Shown: positions 8,523-18,003, numbered from the stretch's first letter. The stretch is DNA of 64,000 nt from Thermohalobaculum xanthum (GCF_016623495.1 NZ_JAEHHL010000015.1:1-64000), one strand, 5' to 3'. Notes: generated by a model from the letters alone, not told the origin. A program made the numbers and translations.

Positions 8523-9721
8523 GCATCCTCCCGCGTCGCGTCGTGGCCGTAGAGCCAGTCAAGCCGCCCCGTCACGACGCCGGGAATCAGGCGGTTGGCG
8601 ACACCGATCGCCCCGTGGCGCAGGATGCGCCCAACGCCGCCGGCATGAAAGAGCTCCGCATTGGCCCGGCTCACGCCCTGCACACGGGTTGCCCTCGGCC
8701 GACGCCGGGCCTCGTAGCGCGCCAGCGCCTCCTCGGGCGAAAGCCTTTCGAGACAATCCGCCAGCACTACCGCATCCTCCAGTGCCATCGCCGCGCCCTG
8801 CGCCATGAACGGCAGCATCGGGTGGCACGCATCGCCCAGCAGCGCGACCCGCCCTTTCGACCAGGACGGCGGCGGCGGTCGGTCGAACAGGCCCCAGCGC
8901 AGCGGAGCCTCGACCTTGTCGAGCAGCCGGCTGACGGCCCCATGCCAGCCGGCGAAGATCGCGCGCAGCCGCGCTGCGTCGCCGGGAACCGACCAGCCTT
9001 CCTCGACCCAGTCCGCACGCTCCTCGACCGCAACGAGATTGATGAGTGTCCCGCCACGCAGATAATAGGTCACGACATGACGGCCCCAGCCCGCCCACAC
9101 GGTCGCATCGGGCGGGATCAGGCCCGTCGGCAGTTCGGAGGCGGGAACGAGGGCGCGCCACGCGACCTGGCCGGTGAAGCGCGCCGGTGCGGGGCCGTGC
9201 ATCACCTCGCGCAGCGCGGTCCGCACACCATCCGCCGCGACCAGGACGTCCGCGTCGAGAGAACTGCGATCACCAAGTCGTACGCTCACGCCGCCGGCGC
9301 CGTCCTCCCAGCCCTGCACCGTGGTTCCAAGCCGGAGCTCAACACCCGCCCCCGCCGCGGCATCGGCCAGCGCCGCCAGCAGATCGGCGCGATGCACGTG
9401 GAGATATGGCGCGCCCCAGCGCATCTCGGCGCCTTCGCCCAACGCCGTCGAGAAGATCTCGCGGCCCGTCACACCGTCGCGCAGCACGGCGCGGCGCGGG
9501 CGGAACGCCTCGGCTGCAACGCGGTCGAGAACCCCAAGGGCGTCGAGGCAGCGCGCCGCATTCGGGCTGACCTGCAACCCGGCGCCAACCTCGCCGAGTT
9601 GCCTCGCCCGCTCGACCAGCGTGACGCGCCAGCCTTGTCGCGCCAGCGCCAGTGCGGCGGCCGTGCCGCCGATCCCCGCTCCTGCGACCAGCGCATGGCG
9701 CGTCGCTGCCTGTACCGTCAT
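8519..9721 (-). CDS. FAD-dependent aromatic-ring monooxygenase (salicylate hydroxylase-like)
   Basis: A 400-residue class A flavoprotein monooxygenase. Three fingerprint motifs are present in order: GAGIGGTAAALALARQGW at about residues 13-30 (dinucleotide binding), LVAADGVRTALRE in the middle (the DG motif that touches both FAD and NADPH), and LLGDACHPMLPFMAQGAAMALEDA (the GD motif binding ribityl FAD). The overall length and the LGEVGAGLQVSPNAARCLDALG segment match salicylate 1-monooxygenase and 3-hydroxybenzoate 6-hydroxylase relatives. These enzymes hydroxylate an aromatic acid using NAD(P)H and oxygen. No ring-cleavage genes are near, so the substrate is open. It overlaps the next flavoprotein gene (ATGA). 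Confidence 0.85.
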   Translation of the reverse strand: MTVQAATRHALVAGAGIGGTAAALALARQGWRVTLVERARQLGEVGAGLQVSPNAARCLDALGVLDRVAAEAFRPRRAVLRDGVTGREIFSTALGEGAEMRWGAPYLHVHRADLLAALADAAAGAGVELRLGTTVQGWEDGAGGVSVRLGDRSSLDADVLVAADGVRTALREVMHGPAPARFTGQVAWRALVPASELPTGLIPPDATVWAGWGRHVVTYYLRGGTLINLVAVEERADWVEEGWSVPGDAARLRAIFAGWHGAVSRLLDKVEAPLRWGLFDRPPPPSWSKGRVALLGDACHPMLPFMAQGAAMALEDAVVLADCLERLSPEEALARYEARRRPRATRVQGVSRANAELFHAGGVGRILRHGAIGVANRLIPGVVTGRLDWLYGHDATREDA

Positions 9722-9749
9722 TGACGCCTCGCCGAGCCCCGGGCCGTTG

Positions 9750-10676
9750 TCAGCCCGCCTTTCGCGGCGACGGTATCGTCAGTTCGATCACCTGGAGACC
9801 GCGCCGCACCCGACTCTCGCCCAGACGGACGCGCGCGCTCAAGCCCGGAACGGGTGTGACGAGTTGTCCGTCCTTCACGGCGCCGCGCTGGTCGATCAGG
9901 AAGCTGGCCGTCGCGAAGGCCAGGGCCAACGCCTCGGATTCGGGGCGCGGCGAGGGGCGCACCTCGATCTCGCGGCCGATGAAGGGGATGAGCCCGCGGG
10001 TGATCACTCCCGGGCGCTCGCCCTCGCCCGCGCGCAGGAAGAACCACCGCATCCACAGTTCGAGCGGCGCGCGCCCCGCCAGCACCCGGGCAAGCTGATC
10101 GCGGAAGTCCGCCGGGGCAAGTGCGCCGCGGGCCGGCAGCCACAGCAACGCGAGCGGCATCGCCGCGCGCACCACCGCCGCCGCGGCCGCCGTCACGGCC
10201 ACCGCGCGATTGAAGGCGGCATCCGGCGGCGACATCTGCCTGCGCCCCATGAGGCCGAGGTCGCAGATCTCGATATGCGCGCGGTGCGATGACAGCGCAG
10301 TGCGGCCGCCAGGCCAGGCCTCGGGATTCACGAAACGGCCAACCTCGTCCGCATCACCGATCGGCCGGTCGTGGAACGCGATCCAGATGGCGACATCCGC
10401 GACGACGAAGAAGAGGTCGTGGCCCGACATCTCGGGCGCCTTGATCGGAAAGAGCCGGCCCAGCCCGCTGCTGCGCTGCGCGGGGACGCCATTGCGCATA
10501 AGCGGATGCAACTCGACCGTCGCGCCCGCATGGGCGACGACGGCGCGCAGCGCATCGCGGAATGCCTTGGGATCAGGCGCGCTGACCGGCTCGGGCATCG
10601 GCAGCAGGATCGAGAAATGCTCGCGGCGCGCCAGTTCCTTGCGAAGTCTTTGCTCGAGCCCGCCGCCGAACATCAT
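9750..10676 (-). CDS. Uncharacterised protein, possibly DUF4261-like at the C-terminus
   Basis: A 308-residue soluble protein without a signal peptide. I start at the paired ATG codons at 10671-10676 (MMFGGG); an open frame continues upstream but is arginine/proline-rich and not convincing. Visible segments are SGHDLFFVVADVAIWIAFHDRPI, an alanine-rich helix around the middle, and PLELWMRWFFLRAGEGER followed by TRGLIPFIGREIEV. That last pattern (a charged aromatic strand, then T-x-G-L..F...EIEV) recalls the DUF4261 family, but I cannot confirm it by eye. It lies downstream of rpoD on the same strand, 28 bases before the monooxygenase gene, and could share a transcript with the two flavoproteins. 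Confidence 0.6.
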   Translation of the reverse strand: MMFGGGLEQRLRKELARREHFSILLPMPEPVSAPDPKAFRDALRAVVAHAGATVELHPLMRNGVPAQRSSGLGRLFPIKAPEMSGHDLFFVVADVAIWIAFHDRPIGDADEVGRFVNPEAWPGGRTALSSHRAHIEICDLGLMGRRQMSPPDAAFNRAVAVTAAAAAVVRAAMPLALLWLPARGALAPADFRDQLARVLAGRAPLELWMRWFFLRAGEGERPGVITRGLIPFIGREIEVRPSPRPESEALALAFATASFLIDQRGAVKDGQLVTPVPGLSARVRLGESRVRRGLQVIELTIPSPRKAG

Positions 10677-11018
10677 GCTCTCAGCCCCCGCTCCGGCGGG
10701 CGCCGACCGGGCGCTCGGCAAAGGGCGCGCGGCGTGCCGGCAATGCGATGCCCGCCGCACGATGGCGGCCTGTTCGCCGGGCGCCAGAAGGCTGCCACGG
10801 CGGCACGGCCGTTCCCAACGGCGGGCATGGCGTTGCCACGCATGACCGAATGCCCCCACTCAAATCCCCCGGCCTGGCCGGGACGCACCCCCGCGCATCG
10901 AACGGCCGCCCCACCTGGGGGCGCCCGATTCGATACGCAGAATGAAACGGGCGGGTGCATAATTCGTTCCATACCCGCCCGCGTCTTTCCTGCCCGGCCG
11001 CGCCGGGCGCGCCGTTCC
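10677..11018. other. 342-bp gap downstream of rpoD
   Basis: No credible gene was found. Short open frames on both strands are arginine/proline/glycine-rich with no ribosome-binding site. The right-hand part holds the rpoD terminator hairpin (10948-10981). The left part presumably carries the promoter of the gene starting at 10676, but I could not identify boxes with confidence. Confidence 0.7.
10940..10981 (-). terminator. Rho-independent terminator of rpoD
   Basis: On the minus strand a 9-bp perfect stem (CGGGCGGGT paired with ACCCGCCCG, 10973-10981 with 10948-10956) encloses a 16-base AT-rich loop and is followed by GTTTCATT. It lies about 40 bases after the rpoD stop codon. Confidence 0.65.
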
Positions 11019-13016
11019 TCAGTTGTCGAGGAACGACCGCAGCTTGCGCGAGCGAGACGGGTGCTTGAGCTTCCTCAGCGCCTTCGCCTCGATCTGACGG
11101 ATACGCTCGCGCGTGACCGAGAACTGCTGTCCGACCTCCTCCAGCGTGTGGTCGGTGTTCATGCCGATCCCGAAGCGCATGCGCAGCACCCGCTCCTCGC
11201 GGGGCGTGAGCGAGGCGAGGACCCGGGTCGTCGTGTCCTTGAGGTTCGCCTGGATGGCACTGTCGAGCGGCAGGACCGCGTTCTTGTCCTCGATGAAATC
11301 GCCCAGCTGGCTGTCCTCCTCGTCGCCGATCGGGGTCTCGAGGCTGATCGGCTCCTTGGCGATCTTCATCACCTTGCGCACCTTCTCAAGTGGCATCTGG
11401 AGCTTGGCGGCCAGTTCCTCGGGCGTCGGCTCGCGGCCGATCTCGTGCAGCATCTGGCGGCCGGTCCGGACCAGCTTGTTGATCGTCTCGATCATGTGGA
11501 CCGGGATGCGGATGGTGCGGGCCTGATCGGCGATCGAGCGGGTGATCGCCTGCCGGATCCACCAGGTCGCATAGGTCGAGAACTTGTAGCCGCGCCGATA
11601 CTCGAACTTGTCCACCGCCTTCATCAGGCCGATGTTGCCTTCCTGAATGAGATCAAGGAATTGCAGGCCGCGGTTCGTGTACTTCTTGGCGATCGAGATG
11701 ACGAGGCGCAGGTTCGCCTCGACCATTTCGGTCTTGGCCTGCCGGGCCTCCTTCTCGCCCTTCTGCACGGTGTGGACGATGCGGCGGAACTCGGGGATGT
11801 CGACACCGACCAACTGGCCGATCTCGGCGATTTCGTTCCTGATCGACTCGAGCTGCGGACGCTCACGCTCGACCAGCTTCGCCCAGCCCTTACCGGGCAG
11901 GTCCGCGATCCGGTCGATCCAGGTCGGATCGAGCTCGGCGCCGCGATACTCGTTGATAAAGTCGCGCCGGTTGACCTGGCAGCGGTCGGCCAGCTTGGCC
12001 AGCGAGCCCTCCAGGGTCATCAGCCTGCGGTTGATGCCATAGAGCTGGTCGACCAGCGTCTCGATCCGGTTCGAGTGCAGGTGCAGCGAGTTGACGAGCT
12101 CCACGATCTCCTTGCGCAGGCGCTGGTACTCGCGCTCCTGGCCGGCCGAGAACCGCTCGCTCTCCGACAGCGCCGCGCCGATGCGGTTGTCCTGCATGTC
12201 GCGCAGGCGCGCATAGTCGCCCGCGATCTGGTCGAGGGTTTCGAGCACGCGCGGCTTGAGCGCCGCTTCCATCGCCGCAAGCGACAGGTTGGCCTGTGCC
12301 TCATCGTCGTCGATGTCGGCCTCGGCCTCGCCGCCGGCTTCGGCAGCCTGTTCCTCGTCCCCCTCGTCGCTGCCATTGCCGCGCGATGCGGGCGCGGCCT
12401 CGGAGGAGGCGGGGGCGGCGCGCTCGGGCGTGACCTCTTCGATCTCGGAATCCTCGGTCGCGGCGCCGAAGGTGGTCTCGAGGTCGATCACGTCGCGCAG
12501 CAGGATCTTCTCTTCGTTCAGTTCTTGCAGCCAGATGGTGATCGCCTGGAAGGTCAGCGGGCTCTCGCACAGGCCGCCGATCATGGTGGCGCGGCCCGCC
12601 TCGATGCGCTTGGCGATGGCGATTTCGCCCTCGCGGCTCAAGAGCTCGACCGTGCCCATCTCGCGCAGGTACATGCGCACGGGGTCGTCGGTGCGATCGA
12701 CCTCGCTGCCCTGCGTCTGGGCGGCGACGACCTCGCGTTCCTGCGTCTTGGCCTTGGCGTCGTCGTCCGATTCGGACTCCTCGTCCTCCTCGACCACGTT
12801 CACGCCCATCTCCGAGAGGAGCGACATCACGTCCTCGATCTGCTCGGAGGAGAACTGGTCCGAGGGCAGGACGCGGTTCAGTTCGTCATATGTGATGTAA
12901 CCCTTGGCCTTCGCCTTGGCGACCATCCGCTTGATGTCCGCCTGGCTCATGTCGAGCATCGGGCCCTGAACCTCGGTCTCCGTGGTTTCAGTCTGCTCTT
13001 CGTCCTTGGAAGCCAT
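11019..13016 (-). CDS. rpoD: RNA polymerase primary sigma factor RpoD (sigma-70)
   Basis: A 665-residue housekeeping sigma factor, normal length for the alphaproteobacterial group. It directs core RNA polymerase to -35/-10 promoters. Region 1.1 is at the N-terminus ([20 protein letters not shown]), an acidic non-conserved spacer runs through about residues 190-250, region 2 is unmistakable ([59 protein letters not shown] at about 450-510), and region 4 ends the protein ([36 protein letters not shown]). It is followed by a hairpin terminator and preceded by dnaG on the same strand, the reduced rpoD-dnaG macromolecular-synthesis arrangement of alphaproteobacteria. The 188-bp gap to dnaG leaves room for its own promoter. 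Confidence 0.98.
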   Translation of the reverse strand: MASKDEEQTETTETEVQGPMLDMSQADIKRMVAKAKAKGYITYDELNRVLPSDQFSSEQIEDVMSLLSEMGVNVVEEDEESESDDDAKAKTQEREVVAAQTQGSEVDRTDDPVRMYLREMGTVELLSREGEIAIAKRIEAGRATMIGGLCESPLTFQAITIWLQELNEEKILLRDVIDLETTFGAATEDSEIEEVTPERAAPASSEAAPASRGNGSDEGDEEQAAEAGGEAEADIDDDEAQANLSLAAMEAALKPRVLETLDQIAGDYARLRDMQDNRIGAALSESERFSAGQEREYQRLRKEIVELVNSLHLHSNRIETLVDQLYGINRRLMTLEGSLAKLADRCQVNRRDFINEYRGAELDPTWIDRIADLPGKGWAKLVERERPQLESIRNEIAEIGQLVGVDIPEFRRIVHTVQKGEKEARQAKTEMVEANLRLVISIAKKYTNRGLQFLDLIQEGNIGLMKAVDKFEYRRGYKFSTYATWWIRQAITRSIADQARTIRIPVHMIETINKLVRTGRQMLHEIGREPTPEELAAKLQMPLEKVRKVMKIAKEPISLETPIGDEEDSQLGDFIEDKNAVLPLDSAIQANLKDTTTRVLASLTPREERVLRMRFGIGMNTDHTLEEVGQQFSVTRERIRQIEAKALRKLKHPSRSRKLRSFLDN

Positions 13017-13204
13017 TCATACCTCGCTGTGCGGTTCCGCTCCGGTGCGGAACCTCCCGGATAAGCCGAGCTCGACAGCCGCGATCAGTCGGAACGGGCG
13101 GGCGCCTTGCATGGCGCTGACCTGACGGGCCGGGATTCGCTGATTCGCCGTATGCTGCTGATTCGGGAATGTAGGCAAGAGAGCCGAGAACTCAAAGGGC
13201 GGGA

Positions 13205-15184
13205 TCAGCGTTTTTTCGCCCGATAGACCTCGCGATCAAGCATTTCCTGGATCGGGCTGGGCCGCTCGCCGTCCGCGGTCGGCGCCTGCCCCAGAAGCTC
13301 GCGCTCGAGACGGTCGACCTCGGCGCCCGCCCGGCGAAGCCGGTGCGTCCACGCCTCGTCCTCGGCCTCGACGAGATCGCGGCAGGCGTCGGCCCGCTCC
13401 GCCTCGAAGGCCAACGCGACCGCGTGGCGCCCTATCGCCTCGGCAAGCACCTCGCGCACGCGCTCGGGCGCCTGGCCCGGCCGCGCCAGGGGATGAGCGC
13501 GCGCCTGCGGCACGCGGGCAAGGAATTCCACCGGGTCGAAGCCGCAGCGCTGGGCCACATGCGCGGCAAGTTCGTCGGCCGCGCCCACCGCCATCGCATC
13601 GAGCATCGCCTCGCGCACCGCTGCATGCTCGGGTGCGGTCAGCGTCATCGCCTCGAACTCGGCCTCCATTGCCGCCAGCACCCCGGGATTGTGGCAGGCG
13701 ATCAGAAGGATCGCCGCCTCGCGGATGCGCGCAGCCAGCTGCACCGCCTGGGTGCCCGCCCGGGCCAGGTCCGAATTGCGCGTCCCCGGCTGCGGACCGC
13801 CGACCTCGAAAGGTGCGGGGCGGCCGCGCCCGCCGCCCGCCGCCTGTCCCGCGCGCGCGGCCTTGCGCGGCGCCTTGGCCGCCGCCGCGGGGCGCTGCGG
13901 GCGAAACAGCTCGGCACGGCGCTGGCGGATGTCGGCGCGGTAATGCTCGCGCACCGCCTGGTCGGCGATGCGTCCCAGCGCGGCGCGCAGCCGCCCGTCG
14001 AAACCCGCGCGCGCCTCGGGCGTGTCCAGTGCGCCCTCGCCCACCTCGTGCCGCCACAGCATCTCGACCATCGGCAGGGCGGCGTCGAGCACCGCCTGCA
14101 TCGCCGCCGGCCCGCCCTCGCGGATCAGGTCGTCCGGATCGCGCCCCGGCGGCATCAGGCAGAACCTCAGCGAGCGCCCCGGCGCCAGGTGCGGCAGCGC
14201 GAGCTCCATCACCCGATAAGCCGCGCGCAGCCCCGCCGCGTCGCCATCGAGCGCGATCACCGGCTCGGGCGCCATGCGCCACAGAAGCTGCAACTGGTCC
14301 TCGGTGATCGCGGTTCCCAGCGGCGCCACCGCGTGCTCGAAGCCGGCCGCGACCAGCGCGATCACGTCCATATAGCCCTCGGCCACGATCAGCCGGCCGG
14401 TCTTGCCTGCCGCTTCGCGCGCGGGCCCGTGGTTGAACAGCGTGCGCCCCTTGTGGAACAGCTCGGTTTCGGGGCTGTTGAGGTATTTTGCCTGCTGGCT
14501 GGGCAACAGTGCCCGCGCACCGAAGGCGATGCAGCGCCCGCGCGGGTCGCGGATCGGGAACATCAGCCGCCCGCGGAACCGGTCGAAGGGCTCGCCGCCA
14601 TCGTCGGGCTCGATTACGAGGCCCGCGGCGACGGCCTCGCGGAGGCTTCCCTTCTCCCTGAAAGCCCGGGTCAGGTAGTGGCGGTTGTCGGGCGCGTAGC
14701 CGATCTCGAAGCGCTTGAGCGTCTCGGCCGACAGGCCCCGGCGCTCGGCATAATCGCGCGCCATCTGCCCCATGCCGGCACGGAACGCCAGGCCGAAGAG
14801 GCGCGCGGCCTCCTCCATCGTCTCGATCATCCGGCTCGCGCGGTCGCGCCGCTCGGCCGCGCGCGGATCGGCCTCGCGCCGCGGCATCTCCATCCCCGCC
14901 TCGGCGGCCAGCCGCTCGACCGCCTCCATGAAGTCGAGATTCTCGCTCTCCTTCACGAAGGTGATCAGGTCGCCCTTCGCCTGGCAGCCGAAGCAGTAAT
15001 AGAAGCCCTTGCGGTCATCGACGTGGAACGAGGGCGTCTTTTCCTGGTGGAACGGGCATGGCGCCCAGAAATCGCCCTTGCCCGGGTTCGACTTGCGCCG
15101 GTCCCACGTGACCTTGCGGCCCACCACGTCCGAAAGCGTGAGGCGGGCGCGCAACTCATCGAGGAACGAGGGCGGGAGCGACAT
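13205..15184 (-). CDS. dnaG: DNA primase DnaG
   Basis: A 659-residue primase that makes RNA primers at the replication fork. The N-terminal zinc-binding domain shows C-P-F-H...C-F-G-C spacing (about residues 40-65), the central TOPRIM core contains VAEGYMDVIAL and ALDGDAAG with the catalytic acidic residues, and the C-terminus forms the DnaB-interacting domain. I start at ATG 15184 (MSLPPSFLDEL), which matches the family; the frame extends 16 codons upstream without support. It lies 188 bp upstream of rpoD and 57 bp downstream of the HAD-like gene, all on the same strand. Confidence 0.97.
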   Translation of the reverse strand: MSLPPSFLDELRARLTLSDVVGRKVTWDRRKSNPGKGDFWAPCPFHQEKTPSFHVDDRKGFYYCFGCQAKGDLITFVKESENLDFMEAVERLAAEAGMEMPRREADPRAAERRDRASRMIETMEEAARLFGLAFRAGMGQMARDYAERRGLSAETLKRFEIGYAPDNRHYLTRAFREKGSLREAVAAGLVIEPDDGGEPFDRFRGRLMFPIRDPRGRCIAFGARALLPSQQAKYLNSPETELFHKGRTLFNHGPAREAAGKTGRLIVAEGYMDVIALVAAGFEHAVAPLGTAITEDQLQLLWRMAPEPVIALDGDAAGLRAAYRVMELALPHLAPGRSLRFCLMPPGRDPDDLIREGGPAAMQAVLDAALPMVEMLWRHEVGEGALDTPEARAGFDGRLRAALGRIADQAVREHYRADIRQRRAELFRPQRPAAAAKAPRKAARAGQAAGGGRGRPAPFEVGGPQPGTRNSDLARAGTQAVQLAARIREAAILLIACHNPGVLAAMEAEFEAMTLTAPEHAAVREAMLDAMAVGAADELAAHVAQRCGFDPVEFLARVPQARAHPLARPGQAPERVREVLAEAIGRHAVALAFEAERADACRDLVEAEDEAWTHRLRRAGAEVDRLERELLGQAPTADGERPSPIQEMLDREVYRAKKR

Positions 15185-15241
15185 GGTCCTGTTATCGCGC
15201 GGCGACGCGGGATTCGGCAACGTCTCGCGCAAGCGATCGGG

Positions 15242-15922
15242 TCACTCTGAGGTCAGCAGCCGCTCGACGCCCGCCAGCGCCTCGTCCCAGTCCCTCGCCG
15301 TCAGATGCGCCTCGGCGCTCGCGGGCATGACGTCGCGGATGAAGGGCGAGCCGGTAAAATAGATCCGCCCGACATCGGGGGCGTGCTTTGCGGCCGAGGC
15401 GATCTGGATCGACGAGTCGTCGACGAACACCACCGGCGCCCCGGTCCTGGCCTGCAGCCAGGCCAGCGCCCTGCCCTTGCCGCCCGCGTTCACGACGACG
15501 GGGAGGTCGATACCCAGCCCGGCAAGATTCACCAGCCGGTCCTCGCGCGCATGGCGCGGCACGTTGGTCAGCACGATGACCTGCGCCCGGGCCTGAAGGG
15601 CCCGCACCGCGTCGATCGCACCGGGCAGCGCGCGCTGGCGGCGGGTCTCCTCGGTGAAGAAGCGGTCGAGCATCTCCAGCGAATCGTCGAAGGACAGGGG
15701 CACGTCATCGCCCGCGCGGTACATCGAGCCCTCGAGCGCATAGCTCCTGAGGCGCATCTCGTATCCCAGCGGAACCAGCCAGCGCGCGACATGGGCCGAG
15801 AACTCGACCAGCACCTCGTCGCAGTCGAGCGCGACCAGCGGCCGCCCCCGCTCGAGCTCGAGCGCGCCCAGTTCGGTCAGCGTTTCCGGGACGATCCCCG
15901 CCTCGATCGCGTCAAGTCCCAT
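15242..15922 (-). CDS. HAD-superfamily hydrolase-like protein
   Basis: A 226-residue soluble protein with haloacid-dehalogenase-type motifs: LVALDCDEVLVEF at about residues 29-41 (the D-x-D nucleophile and general acid), VIVLTNVP (motif II threonine) near residue 120, a lysine in GGKGRAL, and VVFVDDSS (motif IV aspartates) near 168. This suggests a phosphatase acting on a small molecule, but the substrate is unknown. The start lies three bases after the stop of the DUF3572 gene, so the two are probably cotranscribed. Confidence 0.75.
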   Translation of the reverse strand: MGLDAIEAGIVPETLTELGALELERGRPLVALDCDEVLVEFSAHVARWLVPLGYEMRLRSYALEGSMYRAGDDVPLSFDDSLEMLDRFFTEETRRQRALPGAIDAVRALQARAQVIVLTNVPRHAREDRLVNLAGLGIDLPVVVNAGGKGRALAWLQARTGAPVVFVDDSSIQIASAAKHAPDVGRIYFTGSPFIRDVMPASAEAHLTARDWDEALAGVERLLTSE

Positions 15923-15925
15923 GGC

Positions 15926-16231
15926 TCAGGTCCAATTCGGCAGCGCGCCGCCGGGCAGCGCCGCACGGGCGCGCATCGGCTCCTCGGGTCGAATGCCGTC
16001 CTCGGCACAGAACGCGACGAGGCTCGCCTCGTCCGACAGCAGGTGGTCGAGCACGAAGCCGAGGAACTCGGGATCCGCGATCCGGCGCCGCAACTCGTCG
16101 ACCCCGGCGCCGGTCTGGCCGAGAAAGCCCATCAGCCGCTCGTCATCCGTCGCGAGCCAGGCCAGCGCACGCGCCGCCATCGCCTCGGCCTGGCCGCGCT
16201 CCATCACTCCCACGCCCATCCAGCGCTCCAT
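15926..16231 (-). CDS. DUF3572 family protein
   Basis: A small 101-residue protein. The core ALAWLATDDERLMGFLGQTG followed by ADPEFLGFVLDHLLSDEASLVAFCA matches the alphaproteobacterial DUF3572 family as I remember it, a mostly helical protein of unknown function that is widespread in Rhizobiales and Rhodobacterales. It sits immediately upstream of the HAD-like gene with a three-base gap. An internal ATG (residue 10, MERGQAEAM) is an alternative start. Confidence 0.75.
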   Translation of the reverse strand: MERWMGVGVMERGQAEAMAARALAWLATDDERLMGFLGQTGAGVDELRRRIADPEFLGFVLDHLLSDEASLVAFCAEDGIRPEEPMRARAALPGGALPNWT

Positions 16232-16371
16232 CGCTCATCCGCTTGCAATGTGACATGCCCCGCCACGCCGGCCGAGGCAAGCCCCGGCGGCGCGCGGAAG
16301 GATCGGAACGGTGCTTGTCGGAGGGTCCCGGCGCCGCATGGCGCGGGTCAGGCGCGAAGGCGATGCGTGTG

Positions 16372-16881
16372 TCAGCGATGTCCGCGCCGCTTGGCCCAGC
16401 GCCGGGTCGCTTCCTCGATGCGGTCCGCCATCTCGGCGCGCTCGTCGGGCGACATGCGGCTTGCGATGGTGACGATCTGCGCATGGATCAGACCGTTCAC
16501 CGCGCCCGAGAACGCGCTGCGCCGGTCGAGCGCGTCGCCCAGACGCTCGGGCGTGAAATCGGGCGAACGCAGCACGGCGACGATCTCGCCCTGGGCCTGC
16601 GTCATCTGCGCGCGCTCGGCCGCGATGCCCGCGCTTTCCGCCAGCATCAGCGCGCGCGCCTCGTCCTGGCGCGCCTCGGGCAGCAAGTGCAGCAAGCGCG
16701 CCTGGCGGGGGTCGAGGCCTTCCGCGTCGTGGCCGTGCCAGTGGTCCTTGCGCATCATCCAGCCGCCGACCAGTCCCACCACCGCCAGGTTGCCTGAAAG
16801 CGAGGCGACCAGAAGCAGCCGCATCCAGCGTGGACAGCCACCCGGCGTCCCGGCTCCCGCATCAATCGCTTCAGCACTCAT
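16372..16881 (-). CDS. Periplasmic heavy-metal-sensor-like protein (CnrR/ZraP type)
   Basis: A 169-residue protein with one transmembrane segment at about residues 21-42 (LLLVASLSGNLAVVGLVGGWMM) and a helical periplasmic domain. Histidines cluster just after the membrane (KDHWHGHD), and the domain contains LLPEARQDEARALMLAE and LDRRSAFSGAVNGLIHAQIVTIASRMSPDERAEMADRIEE, the antiparallel helical hairpin of the heavy-metal-resistance (CnrR/ZraP/CpxP-like) family. Such proteins bind metal or misfolded protein and pass a signal to an anti-sigma factor. That fits its place, 53 bp downstream of an ECF anti-sigma gene on the same strand. Confidence 0.75.
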   Translation of the reverse strand: MSAEAIDAGAGTPGGCPRWMRLLLVASLSGNLAVVGLVGGWMMRKDHWHGHDAEGLDPRQARLLHLLPEARQDEARALMLAESAGIAAERAQMTQAQGEIVAVLRSPDFTPERLGDALDRRSAFSGAVNGLIHAQIVTIASRMSPDERAEMADRIEEATRRWAKRRGHR

Positions 16882-16934
16882 TCACATCTCCATCGGCTCT
16901 GCGCGCCAAATATTCCGGCGACGTCAGGCAACAC

Positions 16935-17375
16935 TCAAAACGGCGTCTCCGCGCCGAACATGGACGCGCTGGCGTCCGAGACGACGATCACCTCCTCGTC
17001 GACCCCGGCGGCGGCCAGCACGCCGGGCACGAGTTCGGACTCGGGGTTTGCCAGCCCCGTCACGAAACCGAAGGCGAGCCCCGCCGCCATCGCGGCCGCG
17101 AAACCGGCGCCGCCGCCCAGCCATGCGCCCAGGCCGCGCCGCGCGCCCGCCCGGCCGCGCGCGCCGGCCCGAACCCGGCCGGTCCGCATCGCCGCGGGCC
17201 GGGACAGAGCCGCCGACGCGCGCGCCGTCTCGGCCGCCGCGTCCGCCAGAACGCGCGCCACCAGGGCGTCGCCCGGTCGCGGGGCCGCCCGGTTCTCGGC
17301 GGCTGCGAGCCGCTCGAGGGCCTGCTCCAGCGCCGCCTCGGTGATGTCGTTGCTGCTGCGTTTCTCGTCGGTCAT
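16935..17375 (-). CDS. Probable anti-sigma factor for the adjacent ECF sigma factor
   Basis: A 146-residue protein with an N-terminal cytoplasmic helical part (ITEAALEQALERLAAAENR), a basic stretch, one glycine/alanine-rich transmembrane segment (about residues 86-108, LGGGAGFAAAMAAGLAFGFVTGL) and a short periplasmic tail. This topology, and a start only four bases after the sigma-factor stop, are what one expects of a membrane-bound anti-sigma factor. There is no recognisable zinc-binding HxxxCxxC motif, so it is not a ZAS-type anti-sigma. I chose the ATG at 17375; a longer frame upstream overlaps the sigma gene. Role inferred from context. Confidence 0.65.
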   Translation of the reverse strand: MTDEKRSSNDITEAALEQALERLAAAENRAAPRPGDALVARVLADAAAETARASAALSRPAAMRTGRVRAGARGRAGARRGLGAWLGGGAGFAAAMAAGLAFGFVTGLANPESELVPGVLAAAGVDEEVIVVSDASASMFGAETPF

Positions 17376-17379
17376 CTCT

Positions 17380-18003
17380 TCACTCCGGCGCCTCGGGCGC
17401 GAGCTCCTTCTGCAACTGGCGGCGCGCCCGTGCGAGCAGGCTCTCCACCGCCTCGACCGAGCAGTCCAGCCGCTCGGCAATATCCGGGTTCGACGCCCCG
17501 TCGAAATGCCGCATCACCAGGGCGTCGCGCTGCCGCTGGGGCAACGCCATGATGGCCCGCGCCAGCCGCCGCATGTCGTCGCTGGCCGAAAGCCGCTCCA
17601 GCACGCCCGGGGCGGGGTCCGCCGGCTCGGGCAGGTCGTCGACATTGGCCGTCGCGCGCCGCCGCCGGATGCGGTCGATGCACAGGTTCTGCGTCACCCG
17701 GTAGAGCCAGGTCGACACCCGCGCCTCGCCGGCCCGCCATGACGGCGCCTGCCGCCAAAGCTTGAGCATCGCTTCCTGCGCGACCTCCTCGGCCTCGGCT
17801 TCGCTGCCCAGCACACGCCAGGCCTGGCGCAGCGCCAGGGGCAGGAACTGCTCGGTCAGCGCGCGCGCCGCGGCCTGGTCGCCGGCCGCATAACGGGCCA
17901 GCAACGCGGCTTCCTCCTCGTGCTCGCTCACATCGAACATGCCCGCCATCCGGACGATCTGCACCCCCTGCCCTCGCGGCCACCCTTGGGAATGGCCGCG
18001 CAT
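17380..18003 (-). CDS. ECF-family RNA polymerase sigma factor
   Basis: A sigma-70 family protein of up to 207 residues. Region 2 is seen as EAEEVAQEAMLKLWRQAPSW followed by VSTWLYRVTQNLCIDRIRRRR (about residues 70-115), and region 4 as ALPQRQRDALVMRHFDGASNPDIAERLDCSVEAVESLLARARRQL (about 150-197). Regions 1 and 3 are missing, as in the extracytoplasmic-function group. The start is uncertain: ATG codons at residues 19 and 22 (MAGMFDVSEHEEE) look more natural than the first. The gene is preceded by an EF-hand gene and followed by the putative anti-sigma and metal-sensor genes, so it may control an envelope or metal response. Confidence 0.88.
   Translation of the reverse strand: MRGHSQGWPRGQGVQIVRMAGMFDVSEHEEEAALLARYAAGDQAAARALTEQFLPLALRQAWRVLGSEAEAEEVAQEAMLKLWRQAPSWRAGEARVSTWLYRVTQNLCIDRIRRRRATANVDDLPEPADPAPGVLERLSASDDMRRLARAIMALPQRQRDALVMRHFDGASNPDIAERLDCSVEAVESLLARARRQLQKELAPEAPE

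Noticed and set aside
10371-13064. A long plus-strand open frame antisense to rpoD
   Set aside because: rpoD is unmistakable on the minus strand. The antisense product is leucine/aspartate/histidine-rich with periodicity mirroring the rpoD codons.
13343-15250. A long plus-strand open frame antisense to dnaG
   Set aside because: Antisense shadow of dnaG; no domain and no ribosome-binding site.
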